Origin: Acanthochromis polyacanthus
Taxonomy: Eukaryota; Chordata; Actinopteri; Pomacentridae
Length of the DNA stretch: 64,000 nucleotides
Reading direction: 5' to 3'
Assembly (NCBI RefSeq): GCF_021347895.1
Contig: NC_067120.1
Location: 14,307,361 to 14,371,360, forward strand
Under the pieces are notes generated by a model. The model saw nothing but the letters and a program-made list of their open reading frames with translations. It did not search any database and was not told the DNA's origin. Of this stretch, positions 21,430-35,200 are shown in pieces. Within the stretch, counting starts at the first letter, position 1. Each line of letters opens with the position of its first letter. Position numbers and translations under genes: made by a program.

Positions 21430-21870
21430 TATAACGCCATAGTATAGGATGTAGTTCAGAAAATGTCAAAGTATAGTATACTTTTCAAGAATAACATAGT
21501 ATGGCCTGTAGGTCATAGTATAGCATGTCGGCAAAAAAACAAACAAACATAATTATTATGTGGTTCAAAAAGCACAAAAAGTTTGGATGTTGCCAAAAAT
21601 TGTCATGTATGATATGTGATTCAAAAAATGTCATAGTGCAGTATATTGTCAAAATAGTATGTTATTCAAGAAAACATCAGAGTATAATATGTGGTCTAAA
21701 AAATGCCATAGAATAATATTTCATTACACAAGTAAAAGTATAGTCATTTTTAAAACTGTTCAAATTCTTATATGTTGCGAAAATACCAAAAAAACTAAAA
21801 CAAAAAAACGTCATAGTAATATGTCAATTAAAAAAGCCTATAGTGTACCATGTCGCTCTAAAAATGTCAG
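21430..21870. repeat. Diverged minisatellite (CATAGTATA...TTCAAAAAATGT)
   Basis: At least eight imperfect repeats of about 35-50 bp share CATAGTATAGTATGT(G/T)GTTCAAAAA-like text. They open chance frames such as 21525-21716. Confidence 0.65.
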
Positions 21871-22519
21871 TTTAGCCTTTGGTCCACAAAACGTTGTTCT
21901 GTCCCAGCTGTCTGAAGTAGATGAGGAGCAACACAAAGACAGTCCAAACGCTAGTTTCCAGAGGGTTAGACGAGTACTTATTTGAAATAGTAAGTTTACA
22001 ACAACACAACACGTGAGGGGGTTAAAAGCAAATCGGTGGTAGTAAAATAAAAATAAACAGAACTAAAAGTGAACTTCACGTTGACATTGATGGGCATTCC
22101 AACCAGGAACAAAGTAAAAGATCATCAATATGAAAAAAACTCTTCCTGTTCACCTCTTAAAACCCCAAAACACGCCACCCTAAACTAAAATTACCAATTG
22201 GTTCACTGTTTTCCTTTCTGAACAGTTCAAAGGTCCCTCTCTATCTCCCCACACATCCACCAACCACTGGAACACATCTCCAAAGTTCTGCTGAAGCTCA
22301 GCTTCCCTTCAGAAGAAGTGCTGCCAGATGAAGGAGCCTTTTGAGAGGTAGCTGGCATCATGATTGGACAGTACTTTGGTCTGATCCAAACTAGCTTCAG
22401 CTCCAGAGACGGCAGGCGGGACGAGTCAACGGAGGCCGGGTGGACGAAGGTATGCAGCTGAGTACAATCCAGAAAACAGCAGAGGAGGAAACAAACATAA
22501 TAGTATAGCATAAAATATA
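21871..22519. other. Interval with unidentified gene-like fragment
   Basis: G+C-richer sequence at 22220-22450 is open on the minus strand (LHTFVHPASVDSSRLPSLEL...) but has no recognised family. It lies just beside the Tc1-like end at 22520. Confidence 0.3.
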
Positions 22520-22685
22520 CAGTGCCTTGTGAAAGTATTCGTCCCCCTTGAACTTTTCAACCTTTTGCCACATTTCAGGCTTCAAACATAAAGATATAAA
22601 ATTGTAATTTTTTGTCAAGAATCAACAACAAGTGGGACACAATCGTGAAGTGGAACGAAATTTATTGGATATTTTAAACTTTTTC
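22520..22685. mobile_element. Tc1-like transposon terminal fragment
   Basis: CAGTGCCTTGTGAAAGTATT followed by TTGAACTTTTCAACCTTTTG, CCACATTTCAGGCTTCAAAC and GTGGGACACAATCGTGAAGT is the common end of a fish Tc1-like family, preceded by TA at 22518-22519. It stops abruptly where hAT-like sequence begins, with no transposase. Confidence 0.7.
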
Positions 22686-22770
22686 GGCGTTTAACCGACT
22701 AGTAAAATACTAAATGTTTAATAAATGAGTAGGCGGTTAAACGATTAAACGACTAGTCCGCACATCCCTA
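22684..22770. mobile_element. hAT-like transposon end
   Basis: Read on minus, TAGGGATGTGCGGACTAGTC then GTTTAATCGTTTAACCG is typical of hAT/ZBED ends in fish. Only about 87 bp remain. Confidence 0.5.
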
Positions 22771-23206
22771 ATGGAAAGCTTAGATTCTCATGAATCTGCC
22801 GGTATAAACCACTTTCAGATGTGATTACCACAGCGGGTAATATAAACACATTTGTCCAACAAACAACGAATATCCATCCATCCGTTCTCTATACACGGCT
22901 TTAACGTACACAGCGCGACTCACATTTGCGGGTTCATTATTACACACAGATGAAAATATTCCACAAAAAAATGGCCATAATCCAACCTTGGACATCCAGA
23001 CGAAACAAGCCAGTAAAATATTTTGTCCAAAACATGTCTTGAAGTTGGTATATACTCCACGAATAGGTCATTTTCGAGGAAATGCACCTCGCGATGCGCG
23101 TCCAATATTCCCTGTATTTCTTGTCATATTTTTATTTACAAATAAAATATTAGCGATTTTTTGTACTGAAAATGGCTGGAATTGACTGCACCTTATAGGG
23201 ATAAAT
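22771..23206. other. Interval with a short LINE-like piece
   Basis: At 22875-22912 CCATCCATCCGTTCTCTATA matches the start of the interspersed repeat seen at 4355. The remainder is unassigned. Confidence 0.4.
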
Positions 23207-24518
23207 AGACCCTCCAGAAAAACACGATTATGCGATTGCATGAATTCCCGCATTAATCACCAAAATGCCGCTGATTATGCGGGGGTCAATTATTTCCCAA
23301 AAGGCCGCATAATCCCTGCAAAACAGCGCATAATTCCCGCAAGAATCTCACATTTACACGAAAAAAAAGAGAAATATGCGGGTCCCGCTTGATTTCACAA
23401 TTTCCGCATAAAATGAGAAAACTATAACCAATATAAATGGAGTTGTGAGTGACTTTTTATGTGACGCCCGGCCTGACGTCATCCGTTCGCGCATTCACAC
23501 ACACACACTAGAAGCACGAGCTGATGTGGAGCGCGGCGCCAGTGTTGCCAACTTAGCGACTTTCTCGCTAAATCTAGCAACTTTCCAAAGCGTCCTAGCG
23601 ACATTTTTGTCAAAAACGACTCGCCACAAATCTAGCGACTTTTCTGCCGTTTTGGAGTCTGATATGAAAACTCGGATCGTTCTGCAGTTACTGTCCTCAA
23701 CAAGCAGCAGGTGCTAACCTTGCCAGCAAGTGGATTTCTCGCAATATTTGTGAGTTCACAAATCTCTCAAGAAACCATCTTGCACCGCTCCCGCATTCAC
23801 TGTTCATACAGAGCCAAGTTGGCACGGGCCAATCACGCAGCAGTATTCGTGTGTGGGGCGGGATATCCGGGTGTGACGACAACACCAAGCGCCAGTAGAT
23901 CAAAACAAACATGGCAATGGAGGACAACGATCGTGTAGATGCTGCTATTAAGTCAGTTTTAGCTGAATCTCCTATCGTTTCTTTGAAGGAAGAACAACGA
24001 GAGGTGCTTTGCGCATTTCTGGATGGTAAAGATGTTTGTGCTTTTTTACCTACGGGTTTTGGTAAGAGTTTAATCTACAATTGGCTCCGCTCGTTGTGAA
24101 GATCCCGCGACTGGCTAAAAACAAACCTGTCAGAGGCGGGACATACTGTTGCATTGTCCAATCCGTGCCTCTTTCCTCCGAACGGATTTCCATGGAGCGG
24201 TCCCAGATTGATATTGTGGAGTACTATCAAGTACTACACAATTATTAATCTGGCTATTGCCAGGTTCAGCAGGTGCTGGCTGTCAGTCCAGTAACCCCGC
24301 AGCAGTCCCAGTGTCTAATTAGAGGAAACATCCCTCCGCGGCCAGACGGCAGATGAATTGCGCATATTTTTGCATATTTCACATCTATTCGCATGCTTTG
24401 CAACTTTCCGCAATTTCCCCGCATAAAATGGCATAAAAACCCTGCATATTTATTCGCATGATCAAGGATTTTAGCCTGCATAAGCAAGGATTTTTGCCCA
24501 CGTTTTTCTGGAGGGTCT
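23207..24518. mobile_element. 1.3-kb TIR transposon carrying a RecQ-like helicase exon
   Basis: AGACCCTCCAGAAAAAC (23207-23223) and its exact complement (24502-24518) are 17-bp ends. Subterminal DNA at both sides is packed with GCATAA/TTATGCG motifs in both orientations, as in transposase-binding arrays. The interior holds an AGTGTTGCCAACTTAGCGAC repeat (from 23540) and a helicase fragment. Flanks contain ATAAA on both sides, a possible duplication. The superfamily was not determined. Confidence 0.6.
23911..24155 (+). pseudogene. N-terminal exon of a transposon-borne RecQ-like helicase, frameshifted
   Basis: ATG at 23911 gives MAMEDNDRVDAAIKSVL, then SLKEEQREVLCAFLDGKDV and the Walker A motif LPTGFGKSLIY (residues 46-56). 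This is the RecQ/DExH arrangement: helicase motif 0 followed by motif I. At codon 57 a one-base loss shifts the frame; the next frame continues QLAPLVVKIPRLAKNKP, as expected. Motifs II-VI are absent. RecQ-like helicases of this type are multicopy in fish and travel with DNA transposons; host RecQ genes read GGGKS. Confidence 0.65.
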
Positions 24519-25424
24519 ATATAAATCTGCTTGGAATCTTCCACTTCCTGTTTGTCAAAGTGGCCTTCCACCTGGACAGGTTTTGTTGGAGCTCATGCAA
24601 CAAACATTTTGGGTAACTGCACTTTAATATGGATGAATGACTTAGAGTCTGTTTTAATGATATGTAGCTCTGTCATTAAATAGGAAAATTATTTCTCAGA
24701 ATTCACAGAGAAAAGTCTGAAATGTTTGCTAGGTTAGCGTCCCACATCTTCTTTGGCTCAGCTAAAGCTAACTCTCTCCAACTTGTGGATCTCTTGAGCA
24801 TCCAGACTCAGTCTCATTTATGTAGAGATTAAACTTCAGTGTCATTCATTGATGTTAAAGTGCAGTTTTTCACGTTTGTTGCACATGCTCCCGACCAAAC
24901 CAGTCCAGGTGGAAAACGATGTGAAGAGAAGCTCCAGAGGATGAATATCACACATTTACTTTGGAAATAAATGTCCTTTTATTAGACATTGTCATGCAAA
25001 AGTTGGATTTCCCTTTAATGATGTTCAAAGCTTTGTTGAGTGTTTTGTTGATGTTTGTTTTCTGACACTCGGCCCCAAAGATTAAAACTTTTTATGGCTC
25101 TCAAGCTGCAACAGTTCACACATTATCAACTATCTTTCTGACTAAACTAAGATAAAAAGTGAAAAACTGCCTGACTCCTGCATCATGAATATAAATCTTT
25201 TTGGTTTTTATGAGAGTAAACTGAATATATTTGGGTTTGACATTTTATAAACCAAAACAAGAAATGAGTTATTGGAGAAAACAATCACCCTTGCTCTTCC
25301 TGTTTTCATCTTTCAAACACCTCTGACCGTGTGCACAGACTTGCTACGTCACAGTGCGTCTGCAAAAAAAAAAAAAGCTGTCAGTGGAGGCGGCCCAGGA
25401 ACAGCGGTAGCAGCATAAAGATCA
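24519..25424. repeat. Diverged foldback and flanking DNA
   Basis: 24566-24646 and 24843-24917 are inverted relative to each other (shared TTCCACCTGGAC, CATGCAACAAAC/GTGCAACAAAC, CTGCACTTTAA, ATGAATGAC) at roughly 80% identity, with a 200-bp loop. The rest to 25424 is unassigned and non-coding. Confidence 0.5.
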
Positions 25425-25522
25425 ACCCAGTGCCATGATTGAACACCGGCCCTCGCGACCCAAACATCAGACCGGCTCACCGGGAATTGTCCCGGTCCTT
25501 CCGATTAGCCACCCCGGGCCTG
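25425..25522 (-). mobile_element. hAT-like transposon right-end fragment
   Basis: CAGACCGGCTCACCGGGAAT to CCACCCCGGGCCTG is the complement-type partner of the end at 13819. The 11.7-kb distance makes a single element unlikely. Confidence 0.4.
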
Positions 25523-25649
25523 GCATAAGGAAATTATGTGTTTATGTTATTTGGGCAAAAGATGAACAAATGCATTCATATAATTTAGCCAGAGTGGAAT
25601 TTGTAAAGTTGTTCTTAGTGTGAACAGTGAGCTACAACCTCTGGGGCTG

Positions 25650-26200
25650 AAAAAATGAAGCCAATACACAAGTGTCAAAAACTGCAGTTCTTCCAACAAC
25701 CACTTGGGGGTGGCTCTAAAAGTGAAACAGTCCGCATAGCCCTCCATGTTAAAAATGAACAACCTTACAACCAAAATAAACATATTTACAGCCTGCTACA
25801 AGACACGCCTTTGGTCTCCTTAGCTAATTTCCCTGTTCATGAGAACTATGCAAGGGTGGATTTATTTATTTTCTTTTTTACTCTTTCATTTAAATTGTAT
25901 TAACTCTTAAAAGTTTGCATAATTAAGAGTGTGACAGCTTTGGGTGCTTCGTAGGACAGTCCTGCCTCAACTCCACTCTTTGCTCATTTGTTAATTAGTT
26001 TGAAATTGTTGTCACCGCACTGTTTTTTAAAACTGCTGTTTAGGACATCTATGTGTGATGCCATGAATGATTTGTCCATCTTTACATACAGTCTAGCAGC
26101 TCGTTAGTTTAGCTACTGGGGCAGTAAGTTGTTGGAACCTCTCTGGTGGCTGGGCTGCTGCTCCCAGCCACAAAATGACGTGGCAAAACACTCCCAGTGA
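25650..26200. mobile_element. Common fish interspersed repeat, unclassified
   Basis: AATGAAGCCAATACACAAGT, CAGTTCTTCCAACAACCACT, TTTACAGCCTGCTACAAGAC and TCCATCTTTACATACAGTCT occur in this order in a dispersed repeat I have seen in percomorph introns. No ORF or terminal repeat identifies its class. Confidence 0.4.
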
Positions 26201-29200
26201 AATGGTGAATTGTCATTTTTACACTTTGGCATCTGGATGATTTCAGAATTGCTGGAAAGCTGTCTTTTAAAGCAGTCAGTCAGAGGTTGGCTACATTATT
26301 TCCCATTTTTTCCAATCTAGAAGCATGTTTAGTGTGCAGATTTGAGAGTAGTGTTGATCTTCTCACTGAATTCTCTGTTGAAAAGTCTATTGCCTGTAAT
26401 ATGGATTGATTCCTTTAACTCCCCTTCAAGCCTATTGAGACCAACCTGTAAAGTAATACTTCTCTTATGGAATCGGGGCCATCAGGGTTTATATGGTGGT
26501 CATATAGCAAAAGCAATAATAGAGTTTAACAGGTCAAAGATAAGCACAGTTCATAGTATATTTGTTTAGGTATATAGAGCCTCTATTGAATACCCTTTAA
26601 CTACCTCTTAGTGAGAAAAGTGTTGAAATCGGAATGGATCACATACGAAGGTGATCAAATAAAGTATTTTGTGGACTGAAAAATGCAAGCGAGTTTTCAG
26701 CATCCTAAATAGAACATTGGGATCAAATAAAGGTGTTGTACTCTTTGTCTGTTGTTCTAAGGACGGTTCACAGAGTGTACTAAGACTGGAGCCGAGAGGG
26801 CGGCAGGTCTCATCTCACAGCATTCACACACAGCACACTGGCCTACAGAGACCCTCAGCGTCGGCCAAGCGGCCTGCGTTCCATCGGCCCACTCTCCTCT
26901 GTTGCCCTGCAGGCTGAGCTTTGCCAGAGCACTGCGCTGACTTGCACAGCAGCCTCAGCAGGACTCAATAAAGCCCTGTGCCTCTTGTGTCATCCCTACC
27001 AGCTGTACACAAGGCCGGGAGTGTAGTGCCGTGTTTGTGTGCCGAGAGAGGCCTGTTTCATCTCCAGTGCCCATGTCACAGCAGTCCCATACGGGTAAAC
27101 CTAAAAACATCCAGCTGTGCGCGCATGGAAACCAAGGAGACTTTCTGAGGATGAAACCGCAGCGGCTTGCAGCTTGTTTTTATCAAACAGCTCACCCCAC
27201 TGAAGCAAACCGCCACACATCGACCTCACTCTGGTGCACTGTGCAGTGTGAACAGCAGATGGCACTTCTTGTCCAGATACATGGACCTTGGGCGATGCAT
27301 GAGAGAAATTTCTGGGTGAGCGTGATGTGTGAAATAACTGACAGGCAGATTACGGGGAAAGCTGGCTTTCATATGGATGCCAGCTCAAGAGGAGATTAAT
27401 TGGAAATGAACTGAAAGTGACGAACCATATTTAAAGCACCGTGGACATGACTGAGAGTTCAGCGACACCTACAAAGGAAGATGTGGTCGGACAATTATCT
27501 GCTGCACCGTGGCGATTAATCACAGTGCGGCCTGTCAATGTCAAGCCCATCTGACAAAATGAGTCAAGTGCTATTGATCATGCCCGCCTTGGGTTTCACT
27601 TGCACTCACACTTTATCAGATGGAGCTAATTGAGAACATATTCAGTCTGAGGTCCTGAGAGATGTGTCTGTCAGGAGTCACATTCCTGCTCCGATTGTCT
27701 GATAGCTCGTAGCGCCTGCAGTCTGGACGGAGGACAGGCTGTGGGAGTACAGTTTGGGGGTGGGGTTGTGGATGTTTGGTATGGCAGCACATTCAGAATT
27801 GGAAAGGTAAGTAATAAGCGTGCATCTTTTAACTCTCGTCGGGCATATCCCTCCGACTGGATTAAATATGTGTTGAGGATTTATTGAGTAGAAAACCTCT
27901 GAGGCCCCAGAAAACTCCTCAACTGTGCTGCCTCCATCTTGACTTTTCTCCCACCTTATATGTTCTCTCTAGTTTACCTTACACAATCCGTTTCACCTGT
28001 TCTCATCTACCTTCCCATCCATTTTTACTCCCAGTAGTACGAGGGTCTTTCAAGCTTTCCTCCCCTTCATTGTCCTCTCAGCCAGCCATGTGTATGGACG
28101 TGTGACGTGATGGATTCTGATTATTATGATGTTTACTGCTTCGGTCTGGAGGCCTTCAAGTCAGGCAAATCAAGTCAAGCACCACAGCACAGTAACATAA
28201 GTACGTCCTGCATTCAAAACATTATTCAAGTACAATGTAGGCATAAACAGCAAAATGAACTGAACTTATCAAAAGTCAAAGTACTCAGTGCAAAAAACAA
28301 ATGGTGTCTCTTAAATGACAAATATTACTTATGAATTTTTTTTTAAGTCGAAGGTAGCATCTATATATTTTTAAAGATTTTCTGATGTTTTGTATCCATA
28401 CAAAAGGTACAGGATTTACCCCTGAACTCTAGTCAAAGTGTGAAGTAGCACAAAATGACAGTTCTCAAGAATAATACCTCTAATTTATTAGCAAAGGAAA
28501 AGTTTAAGATTTGGGAAAACAATGTTAATTTGTATTTTTGCGACAGTGACATGACAAGACCAGTCCCACTCTTATGTCTGTACATTAAAAACAAAGCTAT
28601 CTCGCAGCTGGTTAGCACAGCTTTGCACAAAAACTGCAACCCGTGGGAAACAGCTACCTCGGTTTTGTCCAAATGTTTTCCTTTTTCGAATCTTATTGAT
28701 TTGACTGAGATGTCCCACAGACTCAATTTGAAGTTTATCATGGCCAAAATTCTTTTGATCTGCAGAAATATGTGATGAAGGGATAGTAAATCTGTTTCGA
28801 GACAATCTACCGTATGTTTTTTACATATGTTTCTTTGGCCATAAGTCATTTTTCCCCCGACAATGATCCCCATATGTTGAGCAACGTTCCTGGCTTCTGA
28901 TGAACCAGCTATGTCCCAAAACGTGCATCAAACATGCTGTGGGGAAAGTCCAGCTCGATTGTGATGGACAAGCAGCGATATTGTAGAATAATAAATGTAG
29001 CTGCATGTTGAGACCACATAATGAGGATTAGAAACTACAGCCATAGGAATTACGTGCTTTATAACTGCAAAACCACTGACTTGTGTTTTCACGGATGAAT
29101 AGTCAAGAAAATGAACCGACGTGACAGATGAAAACGTTCTCGAGGGTTCAGTATGACAATGAGTGAGCGGGCACAGTGACACAGGTCAATGGTGGCCTGT

Positions 29201-32200
29201 GGTCTGTGCTGCACACAGAGAGGCTGGATGTTAAAAAAAGAGTAAACATGTCGCGTAAAGAAGAAAAATGATTTTAATTACTAAGAATCTCATATAACAT
29301 GTGTGATTTATTCTCTTTTACATGTGAATACGTAGGTAATCTCACAGTTATTAACATTCTAGTGATTGATTGCTGCGGGTTCTTTTCATTCAGCCAACTA
29401 GCTCCATTTTCTCATTAAAAGGCAACACCATCAGGCATGTAATATTTCATAAAGACACATTATTCCAGTGACAGTAGGTGACCTCTTGCACCACACATTG
29501 CGGGGACCCCATAAGTTTAGACTAGCTCTATTTCGATGAGCATAAAAAAGACCTCCTGGTATAAATCTAAATCTGACACACACCTCCTTCTCATCAGACA
29601 TCAGTGAAAAGCCAGACCGTTACCAGGAAGCAGACCGTGGCAGTGTATTTCTCTTTCAAGCAATCAGCGATGGAAACTCCAATTAAGGTGGTGGAAAAAG
29701 GTGGCTACTGCTTTTAAAAAAATCACTGCAGATGTGCAGGTAAGTGAACATGCGGCAATCCTTGGCTACACAGCGCCGGCCTCAGTGCAATTTCCGTCTC
29801 TAATTGGACTTCCCACGCAATGCCTGCTTCCAATCACTGCAGAGAGCCAGCACAGGCAGGCACATTGGCAAGACGGTTTACCACAGCTGGACCGATTGTG
29901 AAGAACAATAAAATGAATGGGTAGGGATTTTAAATTACACTTTTAACAGACTTTGGGCTGCTTTTGCCAGTTGTGAGCAAAGTAAGAATGAACCACTTTA
30001 AGTAAAAGCTGTGCATTCAGATTTTACCTTTACTGAAAGTACAGTATTGTCAGAAATATGTAAATGAATGCATGTAGATGTGTCTGTAAGCATCATCTAT
30101 GTGTTGTAGTTGGTCAAGATGTGGCCAATTTTACCTCTTTTGTATTCTGGGAAGCTTCATAATGCTTCATATTTTACAAGCTGATAAGAGGCACAATGAT
30201 TAATAGATTCCTATAATTCATAATTACTCTAAGTATTTTCAGATTAATTAATCCTTTAAGAAAATTACAAGACAACATGCCAAATATCTGACAGTTTCAA
30301 CTGTCAAATACAACTATTGGCTTTGTTTCTTGGTTTGTGATTATATTAAACTGAATATTTTGGCATTAATGTGTTTGGTTGGACTAAATAAAATAATTTA
30401 TTAACCTGTGATTATCCTATGTTAGAGGCTATTTGGATTTTTCAAAGGCCAAATGACTAATTAATTATGAAAACAAGCTGCAGTTTTAAAGTTGATTAAA
30501 ATTTTACTCCCAACACTTGTAATTTCCAAAGTAGGTTCCAAATAAATGTTGTGGGGAAAAATGCAAACTGTTTCACTCTGAAATGTTAGTATAGAAGTAA
30601 AAACAGCACATGTCTCAAGTACAGAAGAAATATGTTAAATATGTGCTTTAGTAAATGTATGCACTTACTTCCATCACTGGCTTTCATTTCTGAAAATTGC
30701 ATTTTCCCCAGCAGTTGAGATTCTCCACAGTGATGCCACCCACCACAATATAGAATATTTGATCCTCCTTCATTCTCTACACCTGCTGTTCTACATCTTA
30801 GCCTAATGCCTAAATCCTGGCAATGCCATCCTTAGTTAAAAAATTCTCTCTTCCCTCGGATTTCTTCTCTTCCAGAGCTGCCTCACCTGGAACCAATCTG
30901 TAACACAATCAAAGTGTCCTAACATGAAAGCTCAGTTCCTTCCTTTGATAGTCCATTTCTCTCCACACTTGTTCTTTTCTCTTTTCTCTGGTAGCGCTAA
31001 CAGCCATGTCTGGAAAAAATTCAGCTTAAAATAGAGACTCCGTCACTAAGGATTATGCAAATTTCCTTGAAACAATTCACTGGTGCGCTGCTTTTTTCTT
31101 CTGCAGACAACAGAATGGTCCCTTTGTCTAAAAATAAGCAGTGCATAATGAAAACGAAGAGCCCCGCTTGTTGAGAAATTGAGAACACTGCTGTGAAGGC
31201 CTTGAGAAATCTGAGGTAAGGAAATATAACTAGGAGGACAAATAACTTGCGCAAGCCATCCAAGTATCATTTACAAGTATAATCTAGTGGTTTCACACAC
31301 CAATTGTTCAAACGCTGGAAAGAGACTGATTCTTTAATAAAGTAGGAAGCGTGAAAAGTGGAGGCAAGAGTGTAATGTTACTTTCTTCTGAGCCTTTTCT
31401 GTTTCCTCATCATTGAATCGCACTCATCCATCCAAAGCGTTGATTGCAGCTTCTGGATGAGTTGATGCCTACAGTTTGTATGCTGCCTGCTCATCAGTCT
31501 TCCCTCTCAGCTACAGAGTGTGTCCAGGATCGCAGGGTGATTAAACTCTAATAGCAGCCTTTTGAGAAGTCCGGGGGGATTTACTCCTGAGTCAACATGC
31601 CAGACCCCATTTCCTCCTCACTCACTGCTGCCTCTCAACACCCTGCCCGCTGCAGCCACGGCAGATCTCCACATGGAACTTGAATAGATTGAGAAAACCT
31701 TGGAAGTGACCCTGCTTAAGGCCTTAGATACACATGGGGAACCACGTCAGTTGAGGCTAACACCTAATTTCTTTGAAAAATGAAGCCATTCACTTTGCTG
31801 CAATTGTGTCATTTGACAATGCAGCACGCAGTATGATTAAGAAGTTTTGGTTTGATCAAGAAAAATGACCAGATTCTGTAGATAACCCAACACGGAGAGT
31901 AATTTCACATGCTTGATTTATGATACTTCAAATTTAAGTTGAAATTGCCTATATTCAATTTATTGACTGCTTGTAATTAATGAATTAGCTTATTCATTCA
32001 TTAGCTGACAAGACACATACAATCATTTTTTTTGTAAAAATAAGAAAAAAATCATTAACTCATACATCTTAAATATAAAATGTGCATTTTCTTGTTTTTA
32101 TATATAGCAACATTGCTTTTGCATTGTTAATTGGACAAAGCAAGACTCTGAATATGTCAACATATGCTGTTAAAACTGTCACAAGCAATCTTAACTTTTC

Positions 32201-35200
32201 TTTATCAGACCAAACAATGAAAAATACTTAAAATGATTGTTGAAGTAGTCATAATTTAAATAGACACATTTAATTTATCATGCTAATTTATCAGGGAATA
32301 GTTAATACGACTTGCACATGTGCTCTAAGTGTCCATGTAGCTTTATGTAGTAAATCATGTCAGGTCTCCTGTTAGTTTGAAACAAGCAGAGCTCTGTGAG
32401 GGATGGATTCAATAAGGTGATGAGGATATACTGAGTTAATCCATATTATGTTGTTCATGCCAACCTCTAATCCTTCTGATCTTCATGTTGCAACAGAAAC
32501 ATTTGATTTATTGGCCACAAAAGATTCTCAAATTCTTCAGTTTAGTTTACAGCTTATCAGTGAAACTTCATCTTATCTAATAGGAGTCTTCTGCACACTT
32601 CTGTATCTACTGTAACATTCATCAGCATTTACAGATTAAAAAAATCTCTAACCATGTATGCCAGTGTGTACAATGTGAACTTTAAGCTTTTGAATTAACG
32701 GGATGAGGAAAATGACAGGGTTTGATCCGGACTCATGACGGTGCTTTCCCAAGCTGAAGCCTAGGATTTAGACGCCGGTCATAGCGCTAACATTTCAGAC
32801 ATTTTGTTTTGAAACTTCCCACGAACAACAACACAGCGCCTGTTATCCACCATTCAGTTCAGACAATGTACGCTGCTCCTCCATGTGACTTTAATTGAGT
32901 GATTAGATGTAATTCAATAAGCAATCGAAGGGCAGGGCGCGTGAGTTTGAGGCGTAAAGCAAAAGAGCAACTGGTGAGAGGCCCCTTTGTCCATGATCCT
33001 TCGTCATCTCTGCTACCTTTCAGGGTGAATCACGCGGCCTTTTCGGCCTCTGGCCAGCATCCCTGTGTCGACCCCTTCACTTTAATTTTCTCGGCCACCA
33101 ATTTCAGTAACCACGCAGTTTACAGGTTTAGTTCTTAGACTTCCCATGTCTTGTGTTTGCCATGTGAGTCACTATCTTTAGACGAGAATCAATGACAATA
33201 AAAACTCCCAATTATTACCATCTATCAGCAGAATCTCCACAATCCCTTTGCTGTTATACATCAAGTTACAGGAATGTATACCATCGGCTAACTCTGATGG
33301 CCAACATTCAATCCAAAGGCATCACGCTAAGCACATCGACTTGACGGTTTTCAACAAATGAAAGAAGAAAGCTTTAAATTCAGAAAACATCAGTAACACA
33401 AGATTGTGAAATTACTCTGAATTGTGACAACTCATCCCAGCTTGAAATATTACCCCTGCATGTGGACCCATTATCCCCACGTTCGCACAGCTGTTTACTG
33501 TCAATCTGCACCGGCTCATGCAAATTTGGCAGGAAATGGCTGGCATTATAAGAAAGAAAATGAAAACGGCCCATTCCAAAGCTTTGCTATGATGCAGTAA
33601 AATAGTTCCATAAATTACCTCAAGTCTGCTAATTCTCAGAGTAAATCAAAGTCCCCAGAGGAGCTGAAGTCTGTAAAATATGGCTCATTACTAAACCAAA
33701 GGGACACGAGCCCTCAGTGGGATTAGAAAGCCAAGACTGGTTATAAAATATAAAAGAAAATGTTAATTTTAAATCCAGGATTGTAGAAATGTCAGAAAAT
33801 TCTCGCCACCATTTGAGAAGCTGACTTGTGGAAGCAATCTTGGCAAATGTGTGCGCAGACAAGTGTATTATCCAACATGTGTCTTTAATGCTTGATCAGC
33901 CCACATGCCAACTGTCATATTGTTAAAGATAGACTGCACACTCTTGGCTTGTGCCAAGAAGGCCCACAGATTTACAGTAATACCCTGCGGCACAATAGTG
34001 AGAGCAGAGGCCTGCGGGGCAGCCAGAGGCCCAAGTTATATGTTGTAAAGCTTTGTTACTATAATTGTTACAGACTCCTGGATGCGATGATGACTACTGC
34101 AGCTGACTCGGATCACATCTGAACCCACAAATCACAGTTAAATCATGCGGTGTGTTTGTATGAGCAAAAGGAAAATTATGCTGCAATTGACACTCCGATA
34201 TTAACGTTATATTAGTTCTCTTGTTAAATAAGGGACTCTCTTTTAAATACATTCTTAATTCCCCGACGCAAATTGTGGATTCTTCTATGCGTCAAATCTA
34301 GAGGTGCTGTCTACTATTTTGAAAAAGGATTGTTACTTAGCTTGTTAGCTTATGTCAGGTGTGGCATCCCTCTTGCTTCCCCCTGCACAGGCATAAATGT
34401 GCACCAGCTTTAATGTGCACAGGAAATGATGGAATAGTTTTGTGTGGATCAGTCTGAGCCACTTTCTTTGCATTTGCAAAGCCTGTGTACCAGTGCCGAT
34501 TTTTTTAGAAGCACATAGCAAGTAAACCGTGAGGAGATACTCTCTCAGTTTGACCATAACTGTATTGGATTAGAATTGCATACTCTACCTTTAAGGGTGT
34601 GTTTTTTCAAAAATGATTGCTAAAACAACACCATTTCAGTTATACAATAAAGACCCTGCTGACCACTGTTTTATACCTTTTCATGTGTGGTTCTTAGTGG
34701 AGCCACACTACATTTTTTTAAGACTGCTCTAAGAATTTTTCGCATCCTACAGAAGATGCTGTAATTATTTAACCACTACGATAAAATTCTAACTAAATGA
34801 TTAATGTTCATGCCTTGTTGTGTCAGTTTTGTAAAGAAAATAAGTGGTCTAATAATTTTCAAAACTGTACACAAGAAATACTGTAAAAAACAACAACAAC
34901 ACAAAACGTCAATTTTATGAATCTCCAATAAATGAATTAATAGATTGGGTGCAAATTCCACAATCAGTTTGCCAACATATGGCCACGATTTTAGCCCCAG
35001 CGCAACCCTGATTAAGTTATTCTTGCAGATCTGTAAGTTCTCCATGAGTTTTTCCCCAGACATAAAGCAGCACAACAGAAAAAGGTGATGCATTTTTTAA
35101 AGTGTCACTGAACGGATGTGGCACTCAGAGGAATGGTGACATGGGCCAGGCTGTGAACTAACATTGTTCTGTGGTGGTCTTGCAGGCGTGGGTCGGACTC

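Noticed and set aside
27031..27399. 122-codon plus frame in a G+C-richer patch
   Set aside because: There is no recognisable domain and it starts from a non-ATG codon; more likely conserved non-coding DNA.
28433..28873. 146-codon minus frame overlapping a 106-codon plus frame
   Set aside because: It is open on both strands with no family motif, splice context or poly(A) signal; probably chance.
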